Assembly: GCF_004123295.1 (NCBI RefSeq)
Contig: NZ_SDMK01000001.1
Span: 496,001-560,000 of the forward strand
Origin: Silvibacterium dinghuense
GTDB taxonomy: Bacteria > Acidobacteriota > Terriglobia > Terriglobales > Acidobacteriaceae
DNA length: 64,000 nucleotides
Reading direction: 5' to 3'
The notes beneath the pieces are model-generated. The model was not told the origin of the DNA, made no database searches, and saw nothing but the letters and a program-made list of their open reading frames with translations. Of this stretch, positions 8,011 through 16,393 are shown in pieces. A program made the translations under genes and the position numbers. The stretch's first letter is position 1, and every line of letters starts with the position of its first letter.

Positions 8011-9927
8011 CTATTGCGCGCCGCGCAGCGCCTGCGAGAAGCTCGGGATCGTTGCCTTGCCATTGAAGACCGACTCCTCTTCCTGGGCAACGCTGTCTCC
8101 CTCGCCCGGCGCCAGGAAGAGATTGCTCTCGAGCGCGTACTGGCGTGTGTAGAGATCGTAGTAGCGTCCGCGCGCGGCAATCAGCTCATCGTGTGTGCCC
8201 CGCTCGAGAATGACGCCCTCCTGCAGGAAGAAGATCTGGTCTGCCTGCCGGATCGTCGAAAGCCGGTGAGCGATGACGAAGGTCGTCCGCCCGCGCATCA
8301 GGTAGGAGAGCCCTTCCTGGATCAGAGCCTCCGATTCCGAGTCGAGGCTTGAGGTCGCCTCGTCGAGAATCAGGATACGAGGATCGGCAAGAATCGCCCG
8401 GGCAATCGACAGACGCTGGCGCTGGCCTCCGGAGAGCTTCACGCCACGCTCGCCGATGATGGTGCCGTAACCCTCCGGCATCCGCTCGACGAACTCATCC
8501 ACACGCGCAATGCGCGCCGCCTCGAGCACCTCGCTTTCCGTTGCATCCGGACGGGAGAACAGGATGTTATCCCGGATCGTGCCGTCGAAGAGGAACGACT
8601 CCTGCAGTACCACGCCGAGATGGCTCCGGTAGCTGCCAAGCTCCACGGTCGTCAGATCGATCCCATCTACCAGGATGGTTCCGCTATCCGCCGTATGGAA
8701 GGCATTCACCAGGTTGATGATTGTGGACTTGCCCGAACCGGATGGCCCAACCAGCGCGGTCACCGAGCCTGGAGGCGCGGTAAAGGAGATTCCATGCAGC
8801 ACCGGCTTGCCCGGAACATAGGAGAACTGCACATTGTCGAAGGTCACCGAACCGTGCAGATCCTCAGGAAAGCTGCGCGTGCGCCGGGGGTCGCTGTCCT
8901 CCGTCGATTCGGAGAGAATCTCACGCGTGCGCGATAGCCCGGCAATCGCCTCGGTCAACTGCGTGGCAATCGACACGACCTGGAAGAGCGGCGCCACCAT
9001 GAAGGCCAGGAAAACCGTATAGGTGATGTATCCGCCCAGCGTCATCGAACCGCCCAGGATGCTATGCGCGCCGAAGAACATGACCAGCGAAGCCACCACG
9101 CCGATCACGACGGTCGACGACATACCCATCAGAGAATTGTTAGTGATGCCGCGCAGGTGGTTATCGAGCAGCTCCCGCGCACCGCTCGCAAAGACCTCCG
9201 CTTCGCGCTTCTCTGCGCGATAGGACTTGACCACGCGCACACCGCCGAGCGACTCGGTCAGGCGGCCGGTAACATCGGCAAAGATCACGGCGCGGCGCTT
9301 GAAGAGTGGCCCCAGGGTGCCGAACCACCACTTCATCACCGCAACGAAGATGCCCATGATGGTGATCACCATCAGGGTTAGCTTGACGTTCATCCACAGC
9401 AGCACCACAAAGGTGAGCGCTGCCGTCATCACTCCGCCAAGGAACTCCACCAGCCCCGTACCCACCAGGTTGCGCAGGCCTTCAACGTCCGACATGATCC
9501 GCGACACCAGCACGCCGGTACGGTTCGCATCATAAAACGCGATCGGCAGCCGGCCGATATGCTCCTGCACCTGGATGCGGAGATCGGTAATCAGCCTCCA
9601 GGCAGCCTTCGAAAGCAGCTGCGAGAGCGCGAACGACGTTACGGCCTGGATAAGCGTGGCCAGCAGCAGCCCAAGAACAATGGGAGACAGCAGGTAGACC
9701 TTGTGATGAATGAGCACATTGTCGATCAGCAGCTTGGTCGAAAACGGCAGGCCGAAGCCGGCAATCCGGTTGACGATAATCAGCAGAAAGCCGGCGAACA
9801 GCATGCCCTTGCGGGGACGAAGCATCTCCCATACACCGGACAGCGATTGACGCACATTGACCTTTGACTTGGTGCTTTCTTTCTGACCGGGGGCCGCAAT
9901 CGGAGCGGCTGCAGCGGGAGCGGACAT
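8011..9927 (-). CDS. ABC exporter, fused permease-ATPase (MsbA/LanT-like without peptidase)
   Basis: The half-transporter has about six membrane helices (residues about 45-330) followed by an ATPase domain: Walker A GPSGSGKST, Q loop, signature LSGGQRQRLSIARAI, Walker B ILILDEATSSLDSE and H loop IAHRLST. There is no N-terminal C39 peptidase domain, so it would not itself remove a double-Gly leader. I start at the ATG at 9927 (MSAPAAAAP), which follows an AGGATT site; an upstream TTG at 9966 would add 13 residues. It acts as an inner-membrane homodimer. It lies 78 bp upstream of the peptide gene in the same direction, which fits export of the cassette's product. A lipid-flippase role is the alternative. 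Confidence 0.88.
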   Translation of the reverse strand: MSAPAAAAPIAAPGQKESTKSKVNVRQSLSGVWEMLRPRKGMLFAGFLLIIVNRIAGFGLPFSTKLLIDNVLIHHKVYLLSPIVLGLLLATLIQAVTSFALSQLLSKAAWRLITDLRIQVQEHIGRLPIAFYDANRTGVLVSRIMSDVEGLRNLVGTGLVEFLGGVMTAALTFVVLLWMNVKLTLMVITIMGIFVAVMKWWFGTLGPLFKRRAVIFADVTGRLTESLGGVRVVKSYRAEKREAEVFASGARELLDNHLRGITNNSLMGMSSTVVIGVVASLVMFFGAHSILGGSMTLGGYITYTVFLAFMVAPLFQVVSIATQLTEAIAGLSRTREILSESTEDSDPRRTRSFPEDLHGSVTFDNVQFSYVPGKPVLHGISFTAPPGSVTALVGPSGSGKSTIINLVNAFHTADSGTILVDGIDLTTVELGSYRSHLGVVLQESFLFDGTIRDNILFSRPDATESEVLEAARIARVDEFVERMPEGYGTIIGERGVKLSGGQRQRLSIARAILADPRILILDEATSSLDSESEALIQEGLSYLMRGRTTFVIAHRLSTIRQADQIFFLQEGVILERGTHDELIAARGRYYDLYTRQYALESNLFLAPGEGDSVAQEEESVFNGKATIPSFSQALRGAQ

Positions 9928-10017
9928 AGGCTTACAGAATCCTGGCAGAAAATGATTCGCCTGCAAACCAGGCGTAATAGGAGATCAAGACACAGAAAGA
10001 TTGCGAAGCGGGCTCTT

Positions 10018-10626
10018 TTACGAACAGCAGGCCCGTTTTCTATCTCTTCTCAGCACATCGAGGAAAGCGCCCAACGCGGTCAAAACAGCAGCCAGCACCC
10101 AAAGATACGCGACGGTCATGCATCCACCCCAAAGATGGTACAGAACCTGATCTGTCTGGTGCAGCGAGATCACTTCCAGTCCCCAGAGAGCACTGGACAG
10201 CAGGAGCCCGAAGGCGGCAAGCCGAGCACCGGGCCGCGACCGGAACCGGGAAAAAACACCTCGCCCTATATATAGGAGCAAGAGTCCCAGCACGAAAAGC
10301 AATCCAATCTGATATACGTGTCGAACTTGGTACAAATTATAGTGTACGAACGTATTCGCCAGAGCAGTGTGCAGCTCCAGCCGCCAGCCGGCGGCCGTAT
10401 CCCCTGCCAGGCAGGCGTCGATCAGGGCAGCCGCGGCAGCAATCTTTCCGGAATCCACCTCTTCAAAACCCATCCCGCGTTCCCGCGCCGCACAGGCAGC
10501 ACAGAGCCATGCAGAGGCACCATACGAACTCACACCTGCCCATTGGGTCAGTGACCATTCGGAAAATAGCGGGAACCCAGCCATTCCGGTTATAGTAGCG
10601 CCTAGCCGGCTTTCCAGCCTCCCCAT
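10018..10626 (-). CDS. Small membrane protein of unknown function
   Basis: A protein of about 200 residues with at least three hydrophobic helices in its C-terminal half (around LLFVLGLLLLYIG, then LAAFGLLLSSALWGL, then YLWVLAAVLTALGAF) and an Ala-rich N-terminal part. I do not recognise the family. An ATG at 10626 overlaps the ATG of the divergent O-antigen ligase-like gene in the shared tetramer CATG, so a later start at 10584 (MAGFPLFSEW) is possible. It reads toward the ABC exporter and could be the first gene of the RiPP-like cassette, or a membrane partner of the polysaccharide gene next door. Confidence 0.5.
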   Translation of the reverse strand: MGRLESRLGATITGMAGFPLFSEWSLTQWAGVSSYGASAWLCAACAARERGMGFEEVDSGKIAAAAALIDACLAGDTAAGWRLELHTALANTFVHYNLYQVRHVYQIGLLFVLGLLLLYIGRGVFSRFRSRPGARLAAFGLLLSSALWGLEVISLHQTDQVLYHLWGGCMTVAYLWVLAAVLTALGAFLDVLRRDRKRACCS

Positions 10627-12058
10627 GATTCTGCCGCCACTACTTGCCTTTTCGGCCTGGATACCTGTGAGTCTTGCGCTCGGCATCCGATATCCTCCGC
10701 GCATCGCCTTCCTTGCGATCTTTCTCGGCGGATGGGCGCTGCTGCCCGCAGCACATTACGGCCACATCACCACGCCTTTTCCCTACTGGATCCTGGGCAA
10801 CTGCCTGCCCAGCGATTATTTCCTTACCAAAGCAACCATCTCGGGATTCTGCGGACTGCTGTGCCTGCTGCTCTTCTACCGTGATGCGCTGCGGCGTTTC
10901 CGCCTGACGCTGTGGGACCTGCCCATGCTGATGTGGTGCGTCGCGCCCCTGCTTTCCGGGATTGCCAATGCCCTGCCGACCGGGGACATCGCCAGCATGG
11001 AGGCCTACCAGACGCTGGCCTGGGGCGTACCCTATCTCATCGGACGCCTTTACTTCTCAGACACCGGCGCGCTGCGCATTGCCGCTCAGGCCTTTGTACT
11101 CGCCGGACTGGTCTACGTTCCCATCTGCATCTACGAAATCATTCGCGGACCGCACCTCTACGAGCACCTCTACGGCTATCTTCCCTTCCAATGGATCGGT
11201 GCGAATCGGTATATCGGCTTCCGTCCGATCGGATTGCTCGAAAACGGCAATCAGCTCGGCATCTGGATGGCCACCTCGGCGTTGATCGCCACCTGGCTCT
11301 GGGCCAAACGCATCGTCACCCGCGTGGCACGCATTCCTGTGGCCTGGGCTGCGATGATCCTACTGCTGACGACATTCGCCTGCCAGTCCGCGGGAAGCGT
11401 CCTGCTGCTCATCGCCCTGCTGCCCTTCGTCTTTGTCAGTCACCGCACCTTCCCGCGCGCGATTGCCATCCTCTTCATCTTCGGCATCATGGTCTTCGCC
11501 GGATTGCGGCTGACAAACGTAGTCTCTCTGCACCGCATGGTGCGGGAGTATCGTGGCGCCCGTGACGTCGAAGTATTTTTGAAGAAGATCGGCCGGGGTT
11601 CGCTCGGCTGGCGGTTGAGCCAGGATGAGCGGCATGTCAGCATTGCGCTGGAACGGCCTGTGCTCGGCTACGGCGAGTGGGACTGGTGGCGCCGCGGCAC
11701 ATTGCGCCCGTGGGGACTATGGCTGCTGGGCTTCGGGATGTTCGGAATCCTGGGGCTGCTGGCTCTCGAGATGTTGCAGTTCGTGCCGGTCATCCGCGCG
11801 ATCTGGTTTCCCATGGCGCGCTCCGACATCGAATATCTGAACCTGCGTCATGCGCTGGCCGCAGCGATCCTGCTCACCGCGGTCGACAACCTGCTGAATA
11901 ACGCCATGATCCTGCCACTCCTGCTCATCATCGGCGGCATGAGCACCTGGGAATCCGCCGCATCCGAGGTTCAGGTCAGCATCGAAACGACCGAGGTATT
12001 CAAGATGGAACCAGAGGTGATGCGTCCACAGGAGCCGCGTCCAACCCTCGAAGGCTAG
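10625..12058 (+). CDS. O-antigen ligase / polymerase-like membrane protein (Wzy/WaaL family)
   Basis: A polytopic protein of 477 residues. I start at the ATG at 10625 (MILPPLLAF), which gives the hydrophobic first helix typical of the family; the frame stays open further upstream but that stretch is not membrane-like and covers the divergent gene. About 10-12 helices are visible, with a large loop before the conserved segment around RPVLGYGEWDWWR. Proteins of this fold polymerise or transfer polysaccharide repeats on the periplasmic face. The gene converges on the sugar-phosphate transferase with a shared hairpin between them. Either a Wzy polymerase or a ligase role is possible. Confidence 0.8.
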   Translation: MILPPLLAFSAWIPVSLALGIRYPPRIAFLAIFLGGWALLPAAHYGHITTPFPYWILGNCLPSDYFLTKATISGFCGLLCLLLFYRDALRRFRLTLWDLPMLMWCVAPLLSGIANALPTGDIASMEAYQTLAWGVPYLIGRLYFSDTGALRIAAQAFVLAGLVYVPICIYEIIRGPHLYEHLYGYLPFQWIGANRYIGFRPIGLLENGNQLGIWMATSALIATWLWAKRIVTRVARIPVAWAAMILLLTTFACQSAGSVLLLIALLPFVFVSHRTFPRAIAILFIFGIMVFAGLRLTNVVSLHRMVREYRGARDVEVFLKKIGRGSLGWRLSQDERHVSIALERPVLGYGEWDWWRRGTLRPWGLWLLGFGMFGILGLLALEMLQFVPVIRAIWFPMARSDIEYLNLRHALAAAILLTAVDNLLNNAMILPLLLIIGGMSTWESAASEVQVSIETTEVFKMEPEVMRPQEPRPTLEG

Positions 12059-12066
12059 GGTATCTC

Positions 12067-12096
12067 GGCATGTGTTCCTAAAACGGAACACATGCC
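12067..12096. terminator. Bidirectional hairpin between convergent genes
   Basis: A perfect 12-bp stem (12067-12078 with 12085-12096; arms ggcatgtgttcc and its complement) with a 6-base loop lies 8 bp past the stop of the O-antigen ligase-like gene and 8 bp from the stop of the convergent sugar transferase gene. No long T run follows on either side. Confidence 0.7.
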
Positions 12097-12104
12097 TGCA
12101 TTGG

Positions 12105-13616
12105 TTACGAGCCGGTGCCCCGCAGGATAACTTCGGTTGTGCGAACCAGGATCTTCATATCCAGCCAGAAGCTCCAGTTCTCGACATAAGCCAGATCGAG
12201 GGCGACATAGCGCTCGAAGGAAGGATCCTGCCGGGCTCTGACCTGCCATAGGCCAGTCAGTCCTGGCAGCACTTCGAGACGGCGAAAATGTTCGATCTCG
12301 TACTGTTCCACCTCGCTGGCCAGCGGAGGCCGCGGCCCGACCAGGCTCATCTCACCCCGCAGCACATTCAGGAACTGCGGAATCTCGTCGAGACTGTACT
12401 TGCGCAAAAATGCGCCGACGCGGGTAATACGTGGATCGTTGCGCATCTTGAAGAGAATGCCGGTGCGCTCATTAAACGCCGCCAGGGCCTGCTTGCGCTT
12501 TTCCGCATCGGCAACCATGGTCCGGAACTTGATGCAGCGAAAGACACGGCCTTTCTTCCCAATGCGTGGCGAAACGTAGAAAGCCGGCCCCTGCGAATCG
12601 AGCTTGACCGCAATCATGAGAGCGAGCAGGAGCGGAAGCGAGACGATCAGCGCACAGGCCGCCAGAACGATATCGCACACACGCTTGAAAAAGTGGCTGA
12701 TGACCTTCTCGTCGCGGCAATGCAGTGCAACCACGGGGAAATCGCCGACATACTCGATCGGAGCCTCATGGGTGATGCCGTCATACAGGCCGGGAATCAC
12801 CAGGATCTCGAGGCTCATCTCCCGCGCCAGGTCGATAAGATCGCGGACAGTATCAAGGCTGCAGGCTTCGGCAATGATGATCTCGTCGATGAAATGCTGA
12901 CGCGCAAGGCAGCGGATCTGGTCCAGCGTGCCGAGCATGGGCACGTCTTCGGAGGAGCACTGCGAGGGCGAGGAAGAGAGGTGCACAAAGCCCTTGAAGA
13001 TCCGGCCCAGGTGGCGGCGCCGCATAATCTGCCGTTGGAGCGCCATGCCGATACCGTTGGCACCAAGGATGACCACGTTGCGCGCGTCGATTCCGCGCTC
13101 ATAGCGCCGGATCATGACATAACGCCAGAAACCACGCGTGATACAGGTAAAGAGCGTGCCGAAGAACATGAGGCCGAATACGACGGCGCGCGAAGTGCTG
13201 CCCCCGTGGGTGGCATAGATCGCGCCGCATAGCAGCAGTCCGGCGGTGAGACCGCACTGTACTGTCTTGCGCTGCTCGTAGAGCACGCTGTAGTTCAGGC
13301 TGTGGCCATAAAGGCCCTGGTGATGGCTGACCAGCAGCAAGGCTGCGAGGTAGCAGCCGAGATATCCCATCTGCCAGGAAACCGGCACAGCGCCGCTCAA
13401 CACCGAATGGATGCTGCCAGCATCCAGCAACCGCTCGAGGCCAATGCGCAGGGAAAGCAGCAGAGCGAGCAGGACCGCTGCAATGTCGGTAACCATCATC
13501 AGCGAGGTCGTCAGCGACGTGCGCAGCATCCTCCCCGAAACCAGGACACTCGCCCCGGCAGCTTTGCCGGCTGCCGGTTTGCTGCGCGGTAAATTACCAA
13601 GACTAATCGTTGCCAT
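12105..13616 (-). CDS. Polyprenyl-phosphate sugar-1-phosphate transferase (WcaJ/WbaP-type initiating enzyme)
   Basis: Four to five N-terminal helices (residues about 20-130) are followed by a CoA-binding/Rossmann-like domain (VVILGANGIGMALQ) and a C-terminal bacterial sugar transferase domain. The latter includes the re-entrant helix, CIKFRTMVADAE, DEIPQFLNVLRGEMS and LVGPRPPL. The enzyme moves a sugar-1-phosphate from a nucleotide sugar to undecaprenyl phosphate, the first step of EPS repeat-unit assembly. I choose the ATG at 13616 (MATISLGN), preceded by GGAAGG; an in-frame start at 13694 would add 26 residues. The specific sugar cannot be read from sequence. Confidence 0.9.
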   Translation of the reverse strand: MATISLGNLPRSKPAAGKAAGASVLVSGRMLRTSLTTSLMMVTDIAAVLLALLLSLRIGLERLLDAGSIHSVLSGAVPVSWQMGYLGCYLAALLLVSHHQGLYGHSLNYSVLYEQRKTVQCGLTAGLLLCGAIYATHGGSTSRAVVFGLMFFGTLFTCITRGFWRYVMIRRYERGIDARNVVILGANGIGMALQRQIMRRRHLGRIFKGFVHLSSSPSQCSSEDVPMLGTLDQIRCLARQHFIDEIIIAEACSLDTVRDLIDLAREMSLEILVIPGLYDGITHEAPIEYVGDFPVVALHCRDEKVISHFFKRVCDIVLAACALIVSLPLLLALMIAVKLDSQGPAFYVSPRIGKKGRVFRCIKFRTMVADAEKRKQALAAFNERTGILFKMRNDPRITRVGAFLRKYSLDEIPQFLNVLRGEMSLVGPRPPLASEVEQYEIEHFRRLEVLPGLTGLWQVRARQDPSFERYVALDLAYVENWSFWLDMKILVRTTEVILRGTGS

Positions 13617-14390
13617 AGCAGGAATGCCTTCCGGAATGCCTGTCTTACGCCTCCGCCGCACAATGTATATCGGCAGCGAGACGGATTCAGGCATGGAGAT
13701 CCAACAGCAGGGAAAACTTGCAGGGGAATTTACGGGGGGATGGATGCCGAAGAACGACGTGGACCGTGTCGAACACCCTCAGGGGCTTCCGTGACTTCGT
13801 GGAAATCTCTATCCCTGAGCGAGATACTTCGGCATGACAATGAGGCAAGGCTTCGCCAAAGTGAGTCCATGGCAAAGGACCGCTCACTGTTACAAACTGA
13901 CCTGCCGGGACTGATGCTCTCGCCGGATATTCCCTGACCGGTCTCATTGCGCGTCTGGCGGCGCTGGGCCGAGATTGCGCCAGAAAAAGTGCGGGCAGCC
14001 AGCGGCAGCATATCTGCTGCATCGTGCCTGCCTTTTTCAATCTGCAATGACACTATCGGCTGCACCCGCTTGCTGCCATTCCCATTTGGTAACGAAGCAG
14101 CCTTTTCTAGTAACCGCAAGGATTTGCCCCATCCAGTGACCGCAGATATTTGTCACACTTATGGATACATTTGTCTAGATCCCGCACGGTTTTCCCTATT
14201 TCATGCATTTTCCTTAACAGGAGACGCGCACAACTGCTCGCAGGAAGAGGAGGTATTTGCGGCTCGCTCATGCGATTCGCATTACTTCCGGTTACCAATG
14301 GCTGAAGCGAGTCACTCTTGCAAATCGATAGGAACGAGTTACAGTACGTTTGTATTCAGGCCCCTTTAATTTTTCCCCCGAGGAGAATGT
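13617..14390. other. Intergenic region between divergent EPS genes
   Basis: This 774-bp stretch holds the promoters of the divergent sugar transferase and JmjC/cupin genes. Apart from a REP-like inverted repeat (13744-13835) and an A+T-richer segment about 14150-14220, I see no convincing gene. A 140-codon open frame at 13947-14369 has no family resemblance and ends just before a good ribosome site (GAGGAG) for the next gene. Confidence 0.6.
13744..13835. repeat. REP-like inverted repeat
   Basis: The nonamer atgccgaag (13744-13752) is repeated in inverted form as cttcggcat (13827-13835), followed by tgacaat, the same kind of end as the element at 5094-5207. It is probably another member of a dispersed palindromic repeat family. 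Confidence 0.4.
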
Positions 14391-15284
14391 ATGGGCTCCG
14401 TTTCCTTGTCTTCTGCTGCGCCTTTGTTCTTTCTGGAATCTTCTCGTGAGCATTTCCAGAAGGACTTCGATCGTCTGCCTTTCGGGTTCTCTCATCGCTT
14501 TGGCGCAGATCATCCCCTTTTTCAGCTCTCCAGGATGCGCCGGCTGATGGAGAATCCCATCACCCGCGCCGGGATCTATTTCGACTCCGGACAGGTGCAG
14601 GTGGATCAACGCTGGGATTCCGTACCGCGGCGGCCGCTCACCATGGAAGAGGCTTTCGACTCGATTGAGAACTCCGGCGCCTGGATGATCTTTCGCCGTG
14701 TCCATCTCGATCCGGATTACAACGACATCCTCGAAGAGTGCCTCAGAGATGTAAAAGCCCTGAGCGGACGCCGCATCGAGGAAGACCGCAAGAGCCAGGA
14801 AGCGATGATCTTCGTGACCTCACCGAACCGGATCACTTCCTATCACATCGACCGCGAGTGCAATTTCCTGATGCAGGTCCGCGGCACAAAGACAATCCAC
14901 ATCTTTAACCGCGATGATCGTGAAGTTACCCCGGAGCAGGAACTGGAAACCTTCTGGTCAAGAGATAACAACGCGGGTATCTACAAACAGCAGTATGAAG
15001 ACCGGGCACATGTCTTCGCGATGCAGCCAGGAGATGGCGTGCATATTCCCGTGAATTCTCCGCACTGGCTGCAGAATGGCAACAACATCTCCATCTCGCT
15101 GAGCATCAGCTACCAGCAGAAGGACTCCAATCGAAAATATGTCTACCAGGCAAACTACTATCTGAGGAAGTTTGGCCTGCATCCCACTCCGCCTGGCCAG
15201 CATGCCATGCTCGATCGCGGGAAATCTCTGGCGATGGCTGGAGGTCTGCGTGTGAAAAAGCTGTTAGCGCGTCAGCCTCACTGA
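14391..15284 (+). CDS. JmjC/cupin-type Fe(II)/2-oxoglutarate oxygenase
   Basis: The 297-residue protein has a cupin core with the metal triad of JmjC-like hydroxylases: HID (His152, Asp154 in SYHIDRE) and a distal His225 in IPVNSPHW. A basic segment (VRGTKTIHIF) follows the first pair, as expected for 2-oxoglutarate binding. Bacterial members hydroxylate small molecules, peptides or proteins. A GAGGAG ribosome site lies 6 bases before the ATG. The next gene downstream is a second 2-oxoglutarate oxygenase of a different type, separated by a large inverted repeat. The substrate is unknown; an EPS- or peptide-linked role is only suggested by context. Confidence 0.8.
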   Translation: MGSVSLSSAAPLFFLESSREHFQKDFDRLPFGFSHRFGADHPLFQLSRMRRLMENPITRAGIYFDSGQVQVDQRWDSVPRRPLTMEEAFDSIENSGAWMIFRRVHLDPDYNDILEECLRDVKALSGRRIEEDRKSQEAMIFVTSPNRITSYHIDRECNFLMQVRGTKTIHIFNRDDREVTPEQELETFWSRDNNAGIYKQQYEDRAHVFAMQPGDGVHIPVNSPHWLQNGNNISISLSISYQQKDSNRKYVYQANYYLRKFGLHPTPPGQHAMLDRGKSLAMAGGLRVKKLLARQPH

Positions 15285-15313
15285 TGACCGTTCCGAGTCA
15301 AGCGCTCTCTTAA

Positions 15314-15365
15314 AACTGGTCTCATGCGGTCATGCAGAATTTCTGCACTACTTATGAGACCGGTT
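15314..15365. repeat. Large inverted repeat (cruciform or terminator)
   Basis: A 12-bp stem (15314-15325 with 15354-15365, one mismatch, arms aactggtctcat and atgagaccggtt) encloses a second small stem built from gcagaa and ttctgc. It lies between two oxygenase genes on the same strand. No T run follows, so it could be a processing or regulatory structure rather than a simple terminator. Confidence 0.55.
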
Positions 15366-15505
15366 CTCGTGACTTATCCCCCGCGCGTAACCACTTTCTG
15401 CGTCCGCAGGTGGTATTTCTGGCGTCTTCGCAGCATGCTAGACTTCGACCAAATCCTGCTGAGAAATAGGAAAAGCGGAGCAGATACCGCGAGGAGAATC
15501 GAGCG

Positions 15506-16327
15506 ATGAGTGTGCTTTACAGCGATGAATACCTGGAAAAACTGAAACAGCTGGCGCACGAAAAAGCGCCTGAATACGCGGCGAACAAGCCTTTTCCGCA
15601 TATCTATTTCGATGACTTTCTTCCCCTGGAAGCAGCCGAGGCGGCACTGCGTGACTTTCCCGAGCCCCGCCAGCTGCAGTGGACTGAATTCTCCAATCAG
15701 AACGAGAAGAAGCTGGCCTTCGACTTTGTAGAAAAGCTGCCCACCTCCGTGCGCGACGTGCTCTTCTTCATGAACAGCCGGCCGATGGTGCAGTTTCTCG
15801 AAGTACTTACCGGCATCAAAGGCGTAATTCCCGATCCCTATTTCGTCGGCGGCGGCCTGCACCAGATCAAGCGCGGTGGCCATCTCGAAGTACATGCCGA
15901 CTTCAACTGGCACGAGCAGCTGCAGCTCGATCGCCGCATCAATGTGCTCATCTATCTGAACAAGGACTGGGAAGAAGAGTACGGCGGCCACTTCGAACTA
16001 TGGAATCGTGAGATGACACGGGCAGATAGGAAGATCCTGCCGCTCTTCAACCGCTGCGCCATCTTCAGCACCACTGACTTCTCGTATCACGGACATCCCA
16101 CGCCGCTGGCCTGTCCGCCGGATCGTTCGCGTAAATCGATGGCGACCTACTATTACTCGAATGGCCGCCCGGAAGAAGAGGTTACCGACTCGCACAGCAC
16201 CATCTTCCTCCAACGCCCCGATGCTCCGGTCATCGCCGAGGCTAACGGCCGCAGTGGCGTAAAGAGCTTCCTGCACGCGGTCACACCACCCTTCATCGCG
16301 GACGCATACCGGAGCCGGCGCAAGTAG
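15506..16327 (+). CDS. Prolyl-hydroxylase-like Fe(II)/2-oxoglutarate oxygenase
   Basis: The 273-residue protein has the double-stranded beta-helix signature of the prolyl 4-hydroxylase superfamily: HxD motif at His130/Asp132 (EVHADFNWH), a distal His195 (FSYHGHPTP), and a basic Arg about 12 residues later (SRKSMATYYY) for 2-oxoglutarate. The start is fixed by a GGAG site in front of the ATG. Members often hydroxylate sugars, peptides or small metabolites in polysaccharide and natural-product loci. It is followed by a strong rho-independent terminator. Substrate not determinable. Confidence 0.82.
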   Translation: MSVLYSDEYLEKLKQLAHEKAPEYAANKPFPHIYFDDFLPLEAAEAALRDFPEPRQLQWTEFSNQNEKKLAFDFVEKLPTSVRDVLFFMNSRPMVQFLEVLTGIKGVIPDPYFVGGGLHQIKRGGHLEVHADFNWHEQLQLDRRINVLIYLNKDWEEEYGGHFELWNREMTRADRKILPLFNRCAIFSTTDFSYHGHPTPLACPPDRSRKSMATYYYSNGRPEEEVTDSHSTIFLQRPDAPVIAEANGRSGVKSFLHAVTPPFIADAYRSRRK

Positions 16328-16347
16328 TCCCATCCTGCTTCCGATAC

Positions 16348-16377
16348 AAAGGGGATCGCTTTCGCGATCCCCTTTTC
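16348..16377 (+). terminator. Rho-independent terminator
   Basis: A perfect 12-bp stem (16348-16359 with 16364-16375), a TTTC loop and a trailing TTTTCTCTT lie 20 bp past the oxygenase stop. It also serves as a barrier to the convergent hydrolase gene ending at 16394. Confidence 0.9.
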
Positions 16378-16393
16378 TCTTCCCGCATGCCAT

